Source of the DNA: Corinectria fuckeliana
Taxonomy: Eukaryota; Ascomycota; Sordariomycetes; Hypocreales; Nectriaceae
Length of the DNA stretch: 64,000 nucleotides
Reading direction: 5' to 3'
NCBI GenBank assembly: GCA_019137255.1
Contig: WPDH01000064.1
Span: 715 to 64,714 of the forward strand
Below, piece after piece: positions 33,627-44,033 of this stretch (positions are counted from its first letter, which is position 1; every line of letters starts with the position of its first letter). The position numbers and the translations under genes were made by a program. The notes beneath the pieces are model-generated. The model saw only the letters and a program-made list of their open reading frames with translations. It did not search any database and was not told the origin of the DNA.

Positions 33627-35680
33627 GATGGCGGATCGCGGATCGCGAGCAGAGGATGGGGGCGTCGTGAAGTTGCGATGGGAAATGGCTACGGGTTCGT
33701 CGCAAGATCTAATTAATCCATGGCCTTGCCGGCTAGAAAATTTTGGTGCCACCGCAGCCTGGTCCGTGCCCTGCGCTCCCGACAGCGGAGTACCCGACTC
33801 ATCAGCGACTTTGCAAAGAGGCACGTGACAGGAATGAGCCCTTCATCCGCGAAGAGATGGAAGGTTCTTGAACGGAGGATGAGAGACGGGTTGACGGGTT
33901 CATTCCCGTTCTCCGTTTGCTAATAAAGTAATGAAATCTAGACCTACCTAGGTAGATATATTATGTTGAAGGGACTAGACAGGAACCAGGCAGGCAGGAC
34001 ATTGAGCACCGGCTCATTGCTCAATGAAGGTAGGACCAGGATAGATCTTGTTACAGCCACCATCAATCCACTTCAAAGCAAATGGCGGATGAACGAACGG
34101 GGTTCAGGCAATCCTGAAAGCCTTGTATCTCGAAGCCAAGAGCAGTGCGTGTCGGGCCAGCCATACGCACTATGCTGACATGGTCGTGCCCGACAGTGGA
34201 ATCCCGATGGACTCTCACCAATCTTCGCCGGTCACAAATGTGTATCCTAGGGCGAGCAAAGCTCAGGTAACAACATGCCGTGAGAGATTTCAAGAATCAC
34301 CTAGGCGGCCAGCTGGCGCGCCAAGTTGGGACAGTTTACGAAGCATAGAATATCTAGATACCAACACGTTTTAACGCAAAAAGAAATGTCGAGACCACCC
34401 CACAGTCGAAAACCCCGAAGGTCGTTAGCGGCTGGTAGGAAAGGTGTTCGCTTTACTCTGGGAGGCCGGGAACGGAAGGAAATCCAAGGAGGTCGGGATA
34501 GCCCTCAGCAAGCCGCAATGCGGAGCCGCCGTTGAATTAATAAAACACATGGTGAAGTATTAACCCTAACTGATGTAGGGAGAAAAGAGAACTTTTTTTT
34601 TTCGCAGCGCGGGAGAAGCTGCTTTTATGGGAGTTTGGGGCAGAATGGCGCTAGCCCTCTTTGCGTGCGTCCACGTGACTGCTGTGAAAATTTGGTGAGG
34701 TGGGGCTGCTGCTGGGGCCTCTTGTAACCGGAGAGGCGCCCGTTAGTCAACCGTCACTCCCAGCCTCCTCTACCCCATATTAATGATGTGGGTAACGACT
34801 TCACGATGCCACTTCGCTTCCGAGCAGCGTCCAAATCTCCTTTTGATACATATCTACGTACCTCTAATTGTTAAATACTTCAATGGCCCATACGCAGAAG
34901 GGAAATGCTCCGGAAGATTTAGGTGAAGTGGGGAGGAATGAAAAACATGGCATCGCTCCGACTGTATTGTCATCGCAAACTCGTCGAGATAGCAATGTTC
35001 GAACTACCACGCATGGTAGCGGGACACTACCCAGTTTACAAGCGTCTGGGGACTAAAAACATGGATATATCCTTGCCAGCATGAAGCATTGATTTCTCAA
35101 TCATCCAAGTTACAAGAAGCAGAGAAGTCGATCTTCTTGCGTCACCGCTGAGGACGGCGTTGTCGAGTGTCCTCCTTCACACCACTCATCTCAGCTATGC
35201 CCATCTCTATACGCACGGTCTTGTTCTTCGATGACGGTTTGTGCGAGACTGGGCTTGATATAATCTGAGGCTTGATCGGAGGAGGGAGAGGCAGGAAAGG
35301 ACGGTAAAAGAAGGCAAGAGAACATCAAGTAAAGGCACTGTCGATGGAGGCTAAACCTCAAGCAACCGATCAAATGCTTAGCAAGTGTGCTTCGTACCTG
35401 ACGAAGTGCAGAAACTGCGAGATGTCTGGCAGAACGGAAGTTTGGATCTCCATATTAGTGGGGGAAGGAGGAGAATCGCATCGAGTTTCCCATGCTTGAC
35501 TCAACTCGAATGCCACCATCCAAAACTCGAAATTGCCTTGAGTGTGTCGGCTGCAAGCATGCTACAAACCATGGTGAAAGACGTACATCATGTCGCTTCT
35601 ACGATTACATACCATTTCAACTCCAGCTTTCGTCGCCAAGTGTAAATATTTTGACATTTTTGTTCCGGTATCATGCTATT

Positions 35681-35692
35681 AGGGTGACCCTA
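35681..35692. repeat. Second copy of the AT-island-edge 12-mer
   Basis: AGGGTGACCCTA, preceded by ATT, is identical to bases 582-593 beside the AT-rich island. It may be a solitary transposon terminus or a chance palindrome. Confidence 0.4.
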
Positions 35693-35696
35693 CATG

Positions 35697-35717
35697 CACG
35701 CATATCTTGTATGCGTG
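35697..35717. repeat. Perfect 8-bp hairpin
   Basis: CACGCATA and TATGCGTG flank a 5-nt loop, four bases after the repeated 12-mer. It lies 200 bases past the stop of the convergent-side PQ-loop gene. Confidence 0.7.
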
Positions 35718-35916
35718 AAACCTCTCCATCTAAACGTAGCCCCGAATCCAACCAGTGTCCAGTTTTTTTCTTTCGCTTTTTCTTACCAAATATCAAACGC
35801 CCCTGATTGTGTCCTGTAAATTCCACAAGGTTTTACTTAAGAGAATAATATTGACAAAGGAAAGGAATCTTATGGCCTGTCCCAAGAGGCCCTGGCGATA
35901 TCATTGTTGGCGTCGA

Positions 35917-37190
35917 TCAAGGGTACATGGAGTCGCCCCTCTGGAGCAATGGCCGATGATCCCATTGATCCTCGTTGATGCTCTCTGCGTCATTGAAATC
36001 ATCTTCTTCGTCGCCATATACGATCCTGGTCTCGGCGTCCGATTTGCTGTACATAAAGTACTGTCCGAAAACTCCAAAGTCCAAAAACAGGGTGACTAGA
36101 CTACCCGCGAGCCAGCTGAGATTGACGAGGATGTATCTTCCGTATATATGGCCAGCCTCGCCAGCCTCGCAGGTCTTCTGAGCGCACTTGGGCTCGTAGG
36201 CGAAAATCGAAAGAACGTAGGTGATGTTGCCTAGACAGGCGAAGAGGAAGAAGAGCATGCTAAGCCCATCGGTTGTCTTGCGTCGCCAATTCAGAATGAG
36301 CTGAGGCAGGCGGGAGGCAATGTAGGAAACCGTGCAGAGATAGCCAAAAACCTGACCCAGGATGTTGAACTTGAGGTCGTCACCTCCCCTTGGTCCGTCC
36401 CCCCTGTTTCTCGAGTTCTTGTGGCCAAGAAACCACCCGAGAACGCCGGCGGTGCAGACCATAAGGACGACAATAGTGTTCCAGAGAACGGTCTGAAGGA
36501 CAGTAGGCTTCGCAGGCGGGGCGGGAGTCTCCGGAATATGTGAGACAGCAGGGGAGAAGCCGGACCAGTCCGAGCCACGACGATCGCGCGGACCGTTGTT
36601 GTTCAGGAGACCAGTGCGTTCGTTGGGTCCGCCGCGAGTCGGAGCGGCCGGTTTCGGAGCAGCGGCCGGTGGGTCGCGCCATGTAAATCCGCGGTAGTAG
36701 AAGCATTGACAAAGCAGGACAATATCGGCGATCGTGTAGTAGATGGCGAGAATGATCTAGGAGGTATTTGAGTTAGCGATGTGAACAAGGAGGGGTCGGA
36801 TTGTGGCCCGAGGAGTCGTATGGGGCCCTACCATGGTCGGCAAGACGCCCTGAAGAACGGCTCCGAGGATGTTGAAGACATCACCAAGTAACCAGACGAT
36901 TATAAACTGTATAGAGAGAGCGTCGGCGCTGTGGCGTTTGAAATTTTGAATGATTTGCGGAGAGAAGACGACGACTGGGCGAGGAGATCAGTTGAGACTC
37001 TTGCGAAGGGAGGACGGGAGGGATGGGACGTGACAAAGCTTACCCCAGCATGCAATGGAGATGGAACTGGTGGAAAGAGAACGGAGAAGGTCAGCAAGTG
37101 CATTTGAGAAAGGATTTCGCAAGAGCCTCACCCGCAGATGCCCGAGATGGCCTCAACGTCAAGGTTGAGCGTCTGAGTTGGTGGCAGCAT
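35917..37190 (-). CDS. PQ-loop vacuolar amino-acid transporter (Ypq-type)
   Basis: Four exons (37190-37132, 37066-37044, 36974-36832, 36756-35917) encode 354 residues. Exon 2 is only 23 nt. The protein has seven expected membrane segments and two PQ motifs: SPQIIQNFKRHSADALSIQF near residue 31 and SRLPQLILNWRRKTTDGLSM in the second half. Between the two three-helix repeats is a Pro/Arg-rich loop (about 105-160). This is the layout of the yeast Ypq1-3/Rtc2 and animal PQLC2 family, which export basic amino acids from vacuoles or lysosomes; that substrate is inferred. The C-terminus holds acidic residues and an RPLLQR dileucine-like motif, a possible vacuolar sorting signal. All introns have GT..AG borders and phase-matched joins (2, 1, 0). 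Confidence 0.9.
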
Positions 37191-38676
37191 GATGCGACGA
37201 TGTTGGATCCGCTTCGGACCCTGGCCAAAAGATTGAAGATTGAAGAGAGCTCCCTCCAGTAAAAAGAGTATCCAAATGCAGCCAGGTCAGAGTGTCAAAA
37301 AGACCTGTGGTTCCCCTGTTCCTTTTTCCCCAGCACTTCCGTGACGATCCCAGAAACCCAAGAAGGAGGCGACGGCGATTGTTGCCCGACAAGAGAAATG
37401 GCGATGTGAAAGAAAACAAGGGAGAGTTGAGGAATGGACGTGACTCGCCGCGAAACGGGGGGTGGCAAAATAACTTTTTTTTCTTCCCAGCGGCACGTTG
37501 CGGGAGCACTTTTCCCTTGCAAGCTTCCAGAAGCGGCCCACGTGCCCCAAATATAGTTCCAGAGCTGCGTCGCAGACGTCACTGCAGTAGGCGAATGCGG
37601 GGGAGCAGCCACTAAAGACGTGCCCTGGACCACCCCCCAGAGACGCCCTGGGCATGAAACAAAGCCCCTGGAAGAGTCGTACGGTGCAGCTCGATTAATT
37701 ATTCCATAGACAATTTTATCGATCATGGCTTCAAGGTTGGATGGCACGATCATCAGGGCTTTTATGGCAAGTAGTCATGGCAGAGGCCAACAATTAAGCT
37801 AGTACCGCAATAATCATCTCTTGTATTCAAATACAGAAAACTGTCCACACCTCTACTAAGTGCATTCAGATCTGACTGTACGGAGGTACACGTGCCTTAT
37901 CGTCCCCAGTAGTCTACCAGCCTTGGTCCAAGCCAGGGCCTGTCAGGCTCGGAGCTGTGCCGGAGCTGTGCCGGAGATGGGAAGATGCAGATCGATTAAT
38001 AAGATGTGAGATTCGACAGGACCCGTCGTTAACAAAGCCGTGTGCTTAAAACAGTAAAAACAGAGTAATCATGTCACTGGCAACCAACCGATAATGGAGA
38101 GTACTATGTAAGGAGACAGCCTACCTGCATGAGGGAATTGCCCAGTCTTTCACCTTACATCTCCTTGTCTTTGCAAGGCTTCAACTCTGCGAAATTAGGT
38201 CATTGGCTGGGGCAATGGCGAACTTGGAACAGTCATCCACGAAACCCCATCTCTCATCTCCAACCTCGTACCGTAGTTGTTTACTTTATTAATCCTGTGG
38301 ACCAAATTCCCGAATGCTCCATTGCTCATCCCCAGCTTATCCCGTCTTCCGTGATTCATTACTTCTTCACAGTCCAGTTAAACACTACTACGTAGATGTG
38401 CCTTAGTTAGTGCAGATTACCCCCCAACCCCATATAACCCCTCACCGCCGACCTCACCACACCAATCCTACACCTCGGCATCTCATCTCAAGTACGCCTC
38501 ACAAGTGAAAAGCCCCCCATTTGATTCCAACCTCCTCTCCCTACCTCGTCACCCGCACTCATTTGTGCCCAGCGAAGACATCAAAACTCTACCCCGAAGC
38601 ATCCGGCTCCTAAATTACACCTCCGCCGTGCACTGTCAATCGCCCTCTCCGAGACAATCTCCGTCTACCCACCCTC
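37191..38676. other. Divergent promoter region
   Basis: 1.5 kb between the divergent PQ-loop and NADH pyrophosphatase genes. No supported gene. The right end is C-rich leader sequence. Confidence 0.55.
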
Positions 38677-39983
38677 ATGTCCACCTCCGCCCCGCCGCCC
38701 CAGCTGCCCGAGATTCCGGTGTTGCGAAACGACGACTCGATGCTGACTCGCCGCTTCGGAAAAGAGGTCGTCAACTACTATGCTGGCAGCCGCGTGAATC
38801 GCTACTCTTTCCTGCGTGCCGACGCCGCATTCTTAAGGAGAGCCGCCAAGAGCTCCACCGCCCGCTATCTCGCCCTCCACGATCTGAATGCCCTCGTCGT
38901 CGACAAGGCAACTCTTTCTTATCTCGCCTTTGACGATGTCAAGCCGCTCATTGGCTCAGAGCCCTTCCGGCTCACCGAGGATGAGTCTCTCAAGGCATTT
39001 GACTCGGCCCAGTCAGCACCACTCGTCGTCTTCCTTGGCATGCTAGAAGAGGGCAGCGAGCCCGGCCACATTGAGTCAGGCGAACATGGCGACATCAAAG
39101 GCCAGCCCTATTTCGCCATCGACATCACTGCCCGAGGCGCTCAAGCCGACAAGTCCACGGAATTTCTCAAGACGCAGGAGGCCAAGGGCTTGTCGGTAGA
39201 CAAGAACGCCAGAGGAATGGCCCTTCACCCTGAAGCCGGTACGCTTTGGCCCCTCCAAATCTCACCGGAAACCCCTTGTTAATCGCTGTTCCAGCCGCTC
39301 TGTATGCCCAGGCCAGGTCTATTATTGACTGGAATGCCCGAAGCCCGTTCTGCGCGGGGTGCGGGAAGCCGAACCTGTCCGTCCATGCCGGCTACAAACG
39401 AGTTTGCCCTCCTACGGATAAGAAGGGAGGTTCGGAGGCGCAGGCTCGAGAAGACTGCCCCACGCGCCACGGCGTCTCCAACATTTGTTTCCCTCGAACA
39501 GACCCGACCATGATTGCAGCTGTCGTCTCCGCCGATGGCCAACGGATCTTGCTCGGACGCCAGAAGCGCTGGCCGCCCGACTGGTACAGCACCCTCGCCG
39601 GGTTCCTCGAGCCTGGCGAGTCCATCGAGGAGGCAGTGAGGCGCGAGGTGTGGGAGGAGAGCGGCGTCCGCGTCGGTCGAGTCGTCATCCACTCCAGCCA
39701 GCCTTGGCCCTACCCTGCGAGCTTGATGATCGGCGCCATCGCCCAGGCGTTGCCCGAGGACGGTGAGAAGATCAACCTTAACGACAAGGAGCTGGAGCTG
39801 GCCAAGTGGTTCTCGATAGACGAGGTTCGCAAGGCTCTGGAGACCGGGACCAGCGGCTTGGGCGAGTCTGCCCCCAAATACCACAAGGAGGGCGACCTGC
39901 GCCTCCCACCCGCCCAGGCTATTGCGAACCGCTTGCTAAATGCCGTGGCCGAGGGCTTTCTGACTACGGCCCCGAAGATTTAA
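38677..39983 (+). CDS. NPY1: NADH pyrophosphatase (Nudix hydrolase, Npy1/NudC type)
   Basis: Exons 38677-39238 and 39295-39983, joined in phase 1, encode 416 residues. It cleaves NADH (or NAD-capped RNA in NudC relatives) to NMNH and AMP. After an N-terminal domain (about 1-185) comes a zinc ribbon, CAGCGKP with further Cys residues (CPP, CPT) before CFPRTDP. The Nudix box GFLEPGESIEEAVRREVWEE plus SGV has the full GX5EX7REUXEEXGU pattern, and SQPWPYPASLMIG downstream is the NADH-pyrophosphatase signature. Yeast Npy1 is peroxisomal; this protein ends TAPKI, which is not a PTS1, so another location or signal is likely. The frame leading through the intron (39239-39294) stops soon after, which supports splicing. 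Confidence 0.93.
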
Positions 39984-41125
39984 CGACGAACGCGAGAGAT
40001 CACCCGCCTAGAGGGTTACCTGAACGTACTTGGTTAAAGAGGTGGACGTATTACTTGGGGTTTTAGGTCTAGTTCCTTTTGTGGCGCTATAGAAATAAGG
40101 CAGCATATACAATAGAGAACAATAAACCTTGTGAGATCTCACGCATGGGGTCCATTCTAAGAGACGAGTCTCTGGTTTTGTAGCTCGAGGCTATCGTAAC
40201 CCGTGTTACGTTACAACTCCCATATACTTTGGCTACATACAGTTGTTTCTGGGAGATGCGCCGTGCATAAAATAAAGCCAAAGGTACCCAAAGGGAGTGT
40301 CGAGCAAAGAATGAGAAAGATGCAGGATCTACGGGGAAGGGTAATCAGTTCGAAATGGCTGTTTGAAAAAGTTAGGTGCAGATTTAAACTCACAAACAGT
40401 GGTCCTAGATACCACCTGGATTGCGAACGGTGTAGTGAACGGTTACACAAGCGCGCTATTTGTCCAGCACCCCCAAGCAACCAAAGACACACCTACAACA
40501 CCAGAAAACGACAAGTCAATATGGATGCTGTAAAGATCCAAACTTAGACTCAAGGACGTTGCCTCAGTCTTTTCAGCGCTAGCCTATGAATCATGCATAC
40601 GACCTCTTCTTACGTGAGCCAAGCAACGAGCGTTGCCATATGGTGAGCAAACGGAACCCGTAAACAAGACAGAAAATTTTGGGATCTCTTTTGTCTTTGT
40701 CTGCTTATCTATTTGCTACAATCAACCTTCTCCAAGCAAAACAAACATGTTGCCTTTGGACTTGCTTCATGCCTCTTCCAGGCCCTCTCCTTGAGCTACA
40801 TTTGTTTCTCAGCCTGGAGTCCCAAACGCGACCCGTTTGCGTCACTCTGCTAACATAAAATCTCTGCTGTCTTTGATGCAAAGCTCAACCCTTCTTTCCT
40901 TGTTATTCCCAGGGAACACCTCGGCTTCGAGTGACGGACCATCTTCCCCTGCCCCTGTGATCCATCAACGATCTGGCAGACGAATCTCAACTCTTGGCGT
41001 TACTGCCACGCCACTACGAAGCACCGAGTGCAAATAAACAACAAAGGCTAGGCATCGCGAGCCCTCATCCGACGTTTGCATTGCCGCCGAGAACATTTTC
41101 CTGGTCTTGACAGAAGAAACACACA
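39984..41125. other. Intergenic region
   Basis: 1.1 kb with no convincing coding sequence. A plus-strand frame at 40203-40547 lacks any family resemblance. It contains the 3' flank of NPY1 and the promoter of the coiled-coil gene. Confidence 0.5.
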
Positions 41126-41716
41126 ATGCCTGCCGGCCAGCAAAAGCGCCCAGCTCCTATGGGAGAGAAAGTCAGTCCGACGAAGAAGACTCGAGCTTCT
41201 CGCGGACCATCCAGTGGCGACCAGCAAGACTTGCCTCAGAAGACGGACCACATGATCCAAATGATACACGACTTCGGCGATACGCACAAGAAGGAGCTGC
41301 AGTCACTTCGCCAAATCCATCGTCAAGACATCGAGAAGCTCTGGAAGGACTACACAGCTGAGATGTCTCAGGTCAAAGAGGCGCACCGACAGGAGCTCAC
41401 TACGATGAGAACGAGAACCGCGTCCTTGGAGGATGACGTGAAGCTCCTCCGACAAATGGTCGAAACCCGGCTCACGACAGCTTCCCGGGTGGAACACGAC
41501 GACTCGCAACAGGCGGCCATCTGCAACAAGCCCGACGACTTCAAGAAGCGCATCAACGCAAAGCTCAAGAGCATTCGAGACGACATTGAGTATCTGGAGT
41601 ATGGCACTTTGGGTAACACGCAGGATCATTGCCATATCATGGGGAAGCTTTGTGAAGTTTTTCGCGAGGAACTCTTCGTTGAAGAAGACCCGCAGACATC
41701 CTTTGTCCATGTGTAG
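41126..41716 (+). CDS. Short coiled-coil protein of unknown function (196 aa)
   Basis: One exon of 196 residues, not recognised. The N-terminus (1-40) is basic and Ser/Pro-rich with KKTRASRG, a possible nuclear signal. Residues about 40-115 read as a long amphipathic helix with heptad spacing (KKELQSLRQIHRQDIEKLWK, then HRQELTTMRTRTASLEDDVK), so a coiled coil and dimerisation are likely. The C-terminal part contains DDFKKRINAKLKSIRDDIEY and ends with an acidic segment. No membrane segment. It could be a small scaffold or a lineage-specific gene. Confidence 0.65.
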   Translation: MPAGQQKRPAPMGEKVSPTKKTRASRGPSSGDQQDLPQKTDHMIQMIHDFGDTHKKELQSLRQIHRQDIEKLWKDYTAEMSQVKEAHRQELTTMRTRTASLEDDVKLLRQMVETRLTTASRVEHDDSQQAAICNKPDDFKKRINAKLKSIRDDIEYLEYGTLGNTQDHCHIMGKLCEVFREELFVEEDPQTSFVHV

Positions 41717-42240
41717 CTCTTACATTGTCGACTCATAGTACCAAGTATGGCCCGGTACTTTTTGCTTGGCTCCACCAGGTAGCCCTTAGCGGCGAGAAAG
41801 GTTGAAGAATGGGATTCGGTCTTGGCTGAATGAGGCTGGAAAGCAGCGAATATCAAACGCCTTCTCCTTTAGCTTAGTTGAAATCGAATCAAAATGTCCT
41901 TCGTCAGGAATATCACTTGCTTTCCATTATCTCGTCTTCTTTCCCGGGAGCTGCATTCTAGAATCTTCACTGCCACCCTAAACCCCGGGCTTTAATAGCG
42001 GGTTCTACGACATCTGAATTTCAAGTCAGGAATCAAGTGAGATACCAGCATTAAATCTTTTCTCTGCTCAAATAGTGAATAAATACAATGTTATGAAGGT
42101 GATTTGTTTCTATTGCAACTCGCTCATCTTCAGCTTAAGCAACAAATTTTGTCTACTTTGGCGCTCCTCTGCCACATTCATCATCTCTCGTACAAATAGG
42201 GTATTCAACTTCTTTCTCTATCTCTCGCCGTGGTGGTTCC
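41717..42240. other. Convergent 3' intergenic region
   Basis: 3' flanks of the coiled-coil gene and the amino-acid permease gene. Moderately AT-rich. No gene seen. Confidence 0.6.
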
Positions 42241-44033
42241 TTAAAAGCAACCCTTCACGAGGCGCATAGGGAGCGAAGCCCACGTCTTCTCCACCTCAGG
42301 CTCCTCCTCGTCGAGCAGTACAATGCCGGTGTGCAGATCCATCTCGTGAGCCTTGACGTACATGGCCCAACTCTTGGTGTAGATCTTGTAGCCGAGGTAG
42401 AGGACCAGAATTATGGGAGCAGCAAGGAATGACATGAAGAAGTCCTCGGCATCCGGGGGGGCACCGCTGGGGCCCTGTACGTGATTTGTTAATTATGGGC
42501 GTACAATGAGAAGACGAGGGTAAAACTTACGTATAGAGAGCTGTAGAAAGTAGCAACCAGAGCAAGGACGTTGAGGCCAAAACCGACATAGCTTCCCCAA
42601 ACGCCGAAGGGAGTTCGGTAGGGGATGAGCTTCAGGTTGATGCCCTGAGCCTTGAAACCAGCGCGCATGCGAATGTGGGTAAGGCAGATGCTGCCCCAGA
42701 CGAAAAGGAAAGCAAGACCGGAAAGAGCGAGAAGCCAGTTGAAGACTTCACCACCCTTGGAGGACTCTCCGATGTAGGCCAGGAGACCGAAGGCAAGCTG
42801 GATCAGAACACACCAGAGAGGGCGACCCTTGGAGTCAATGTACATGAGGAACCTAGGGGCGTGGCCACGCTCAGACATAGCCTGCATAGTTCGGGTGGAT
42901 CCAAATGTGCAAGAGTTGGCTACGGAAAGGACGGAAATGGTGATGACGGCGTTGAAGATGGAAGGCAGAACCTTGATGCCAGCGTCCTTGATGGCCAGGA
43001 CAAAAGGTGAAGCCTTGGTGTTGGCGCCGCTGGAGTTGAGAAGACGCGAGTCGTCGCTGCGAATGATAGTTCCGACGATGAACAGGTTGATGACGTAGAA
43101 GAGAGCGATACGCCAGAAGACCTGCTTGCTAGCAGTGGGGATAGAGCGTCGGGGGTCGGCGGACTCGGCGGCAGCAAGACCAACCATCTCGGTACCACCG
43201 AAGGCGAAAGCGGCAACGACGAAGACGGAGCAGAAGCCCTTGAAGCCGGTGAAAGCACCAGGGTCGTGCCAGTACTTGACACCGAGGTATCCCTGGTCAC
43301 CGACACCGCCGCAGTTGATGATGATGCCGAGGATGATGAAGCCGATACAAGCAATAATCTTGATGATGGAGAGGACGAATTCGACTGTGAAGGAGCGGGT
43401 TAGTCTCGGGTTTCGTTTCTGTCGGCCGCGGATAGGGGATTCTTACCTTCACCGTATCCTCGGACACCAAAGAACTGGACAATGATGAGGGCAACGAGGA
43501 AAACAGTGACCCAAACGGCCATGTGGATATCATCATTCCAGTACTTGATGGTGACACTGGCGGCGATGAGCTCGAAAGGCAGGACGGTAAGCCAAGACAG
43601 AGCATATTCCCAACCAACGGCGAAACCCCACGAAGGATCGACAAAGCGGACGATATAGGTGTAGAAGGCACCGTTGACGGGGTAGAGGACGGCCATCTCG
43701 GCCAGAGCCATGGTGGTGAGCAGCAACATGAAACCGATGATGATGTCTATATGGATGGATTAGCTGTTTCGTTCGGAAACCGATGGACAGGTAATTCTTA
43801 CAGCCAACAACCAGAGATCCAGGGCCACCCTTCTGCAGGGCACCTCCAGAGCCGACGAACAGACCAGCTCCAATGGCACCTCCAATGGCAATCATCTGCA
43901 TGTGTCGGTTCTTCAGGTCTCGCTGGAGGTGACCCTGCTTGTGGGTCGAGCCGACTTCCTCATCGTGGGGATGGGAGTCGCTGATAGCCTCCTTGTCATA
44001 TTCCTCCTTCGGGGGTGGGGTGCTGCTAGACAT
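42241..44033 (-). CDS. Amino-acid permease (fungal YAT/APC family)
   Basis: Four exons (44033-43802, 43746-43447, 43384-42531, 42474-42241) encode 539 residues with about twelve membrane segments. The N-terminal cytosolic tail (1-44) is acidic. The first helix carries MIAIGGAIGAGLFVGSG, the substrate-binding motif of the yeast amino-acid transporter family. Later family marks are AGWEY-like VGWEYALSWL, FAFGGTEMVGLAAAESADPR and TRTMQAMSERGHAPRFLMYI. It imports amino acids across the plasma membrane by proton symport; the substrate cannot be told. The C-terminal tail EEEPEVEKTWASLP resembles the regulatory tails of general permeases. Introns have GT..AG borders with phases 1, 1 and 0. The ATG at 44033 is preferred because upstream sequence in frame lacks family character. 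Confidence 0.93.

Larger units (their letters stand above)
33627..35916. other. Gene-poor intergenic region
   Basis: 2.3 kb with no supported gene. It contains TIM23's promoter, a T-run at 34591-34602, the second copy of the AGGGTGACCCTA 12-mer and an adjacent perfect hairpin. Confidence 0.5.

Noticed and set aside
34560..34575. TAACCCTAAC word as a telomere repeat relic
   Set aside because: Only about two units; below what chance and ordinary sequence would give meaning to.
40203..40547. 114-residue plus-strand frame
   Set aside because: Basic, Cys-containing but without any family pattern; the start and the context are weak.
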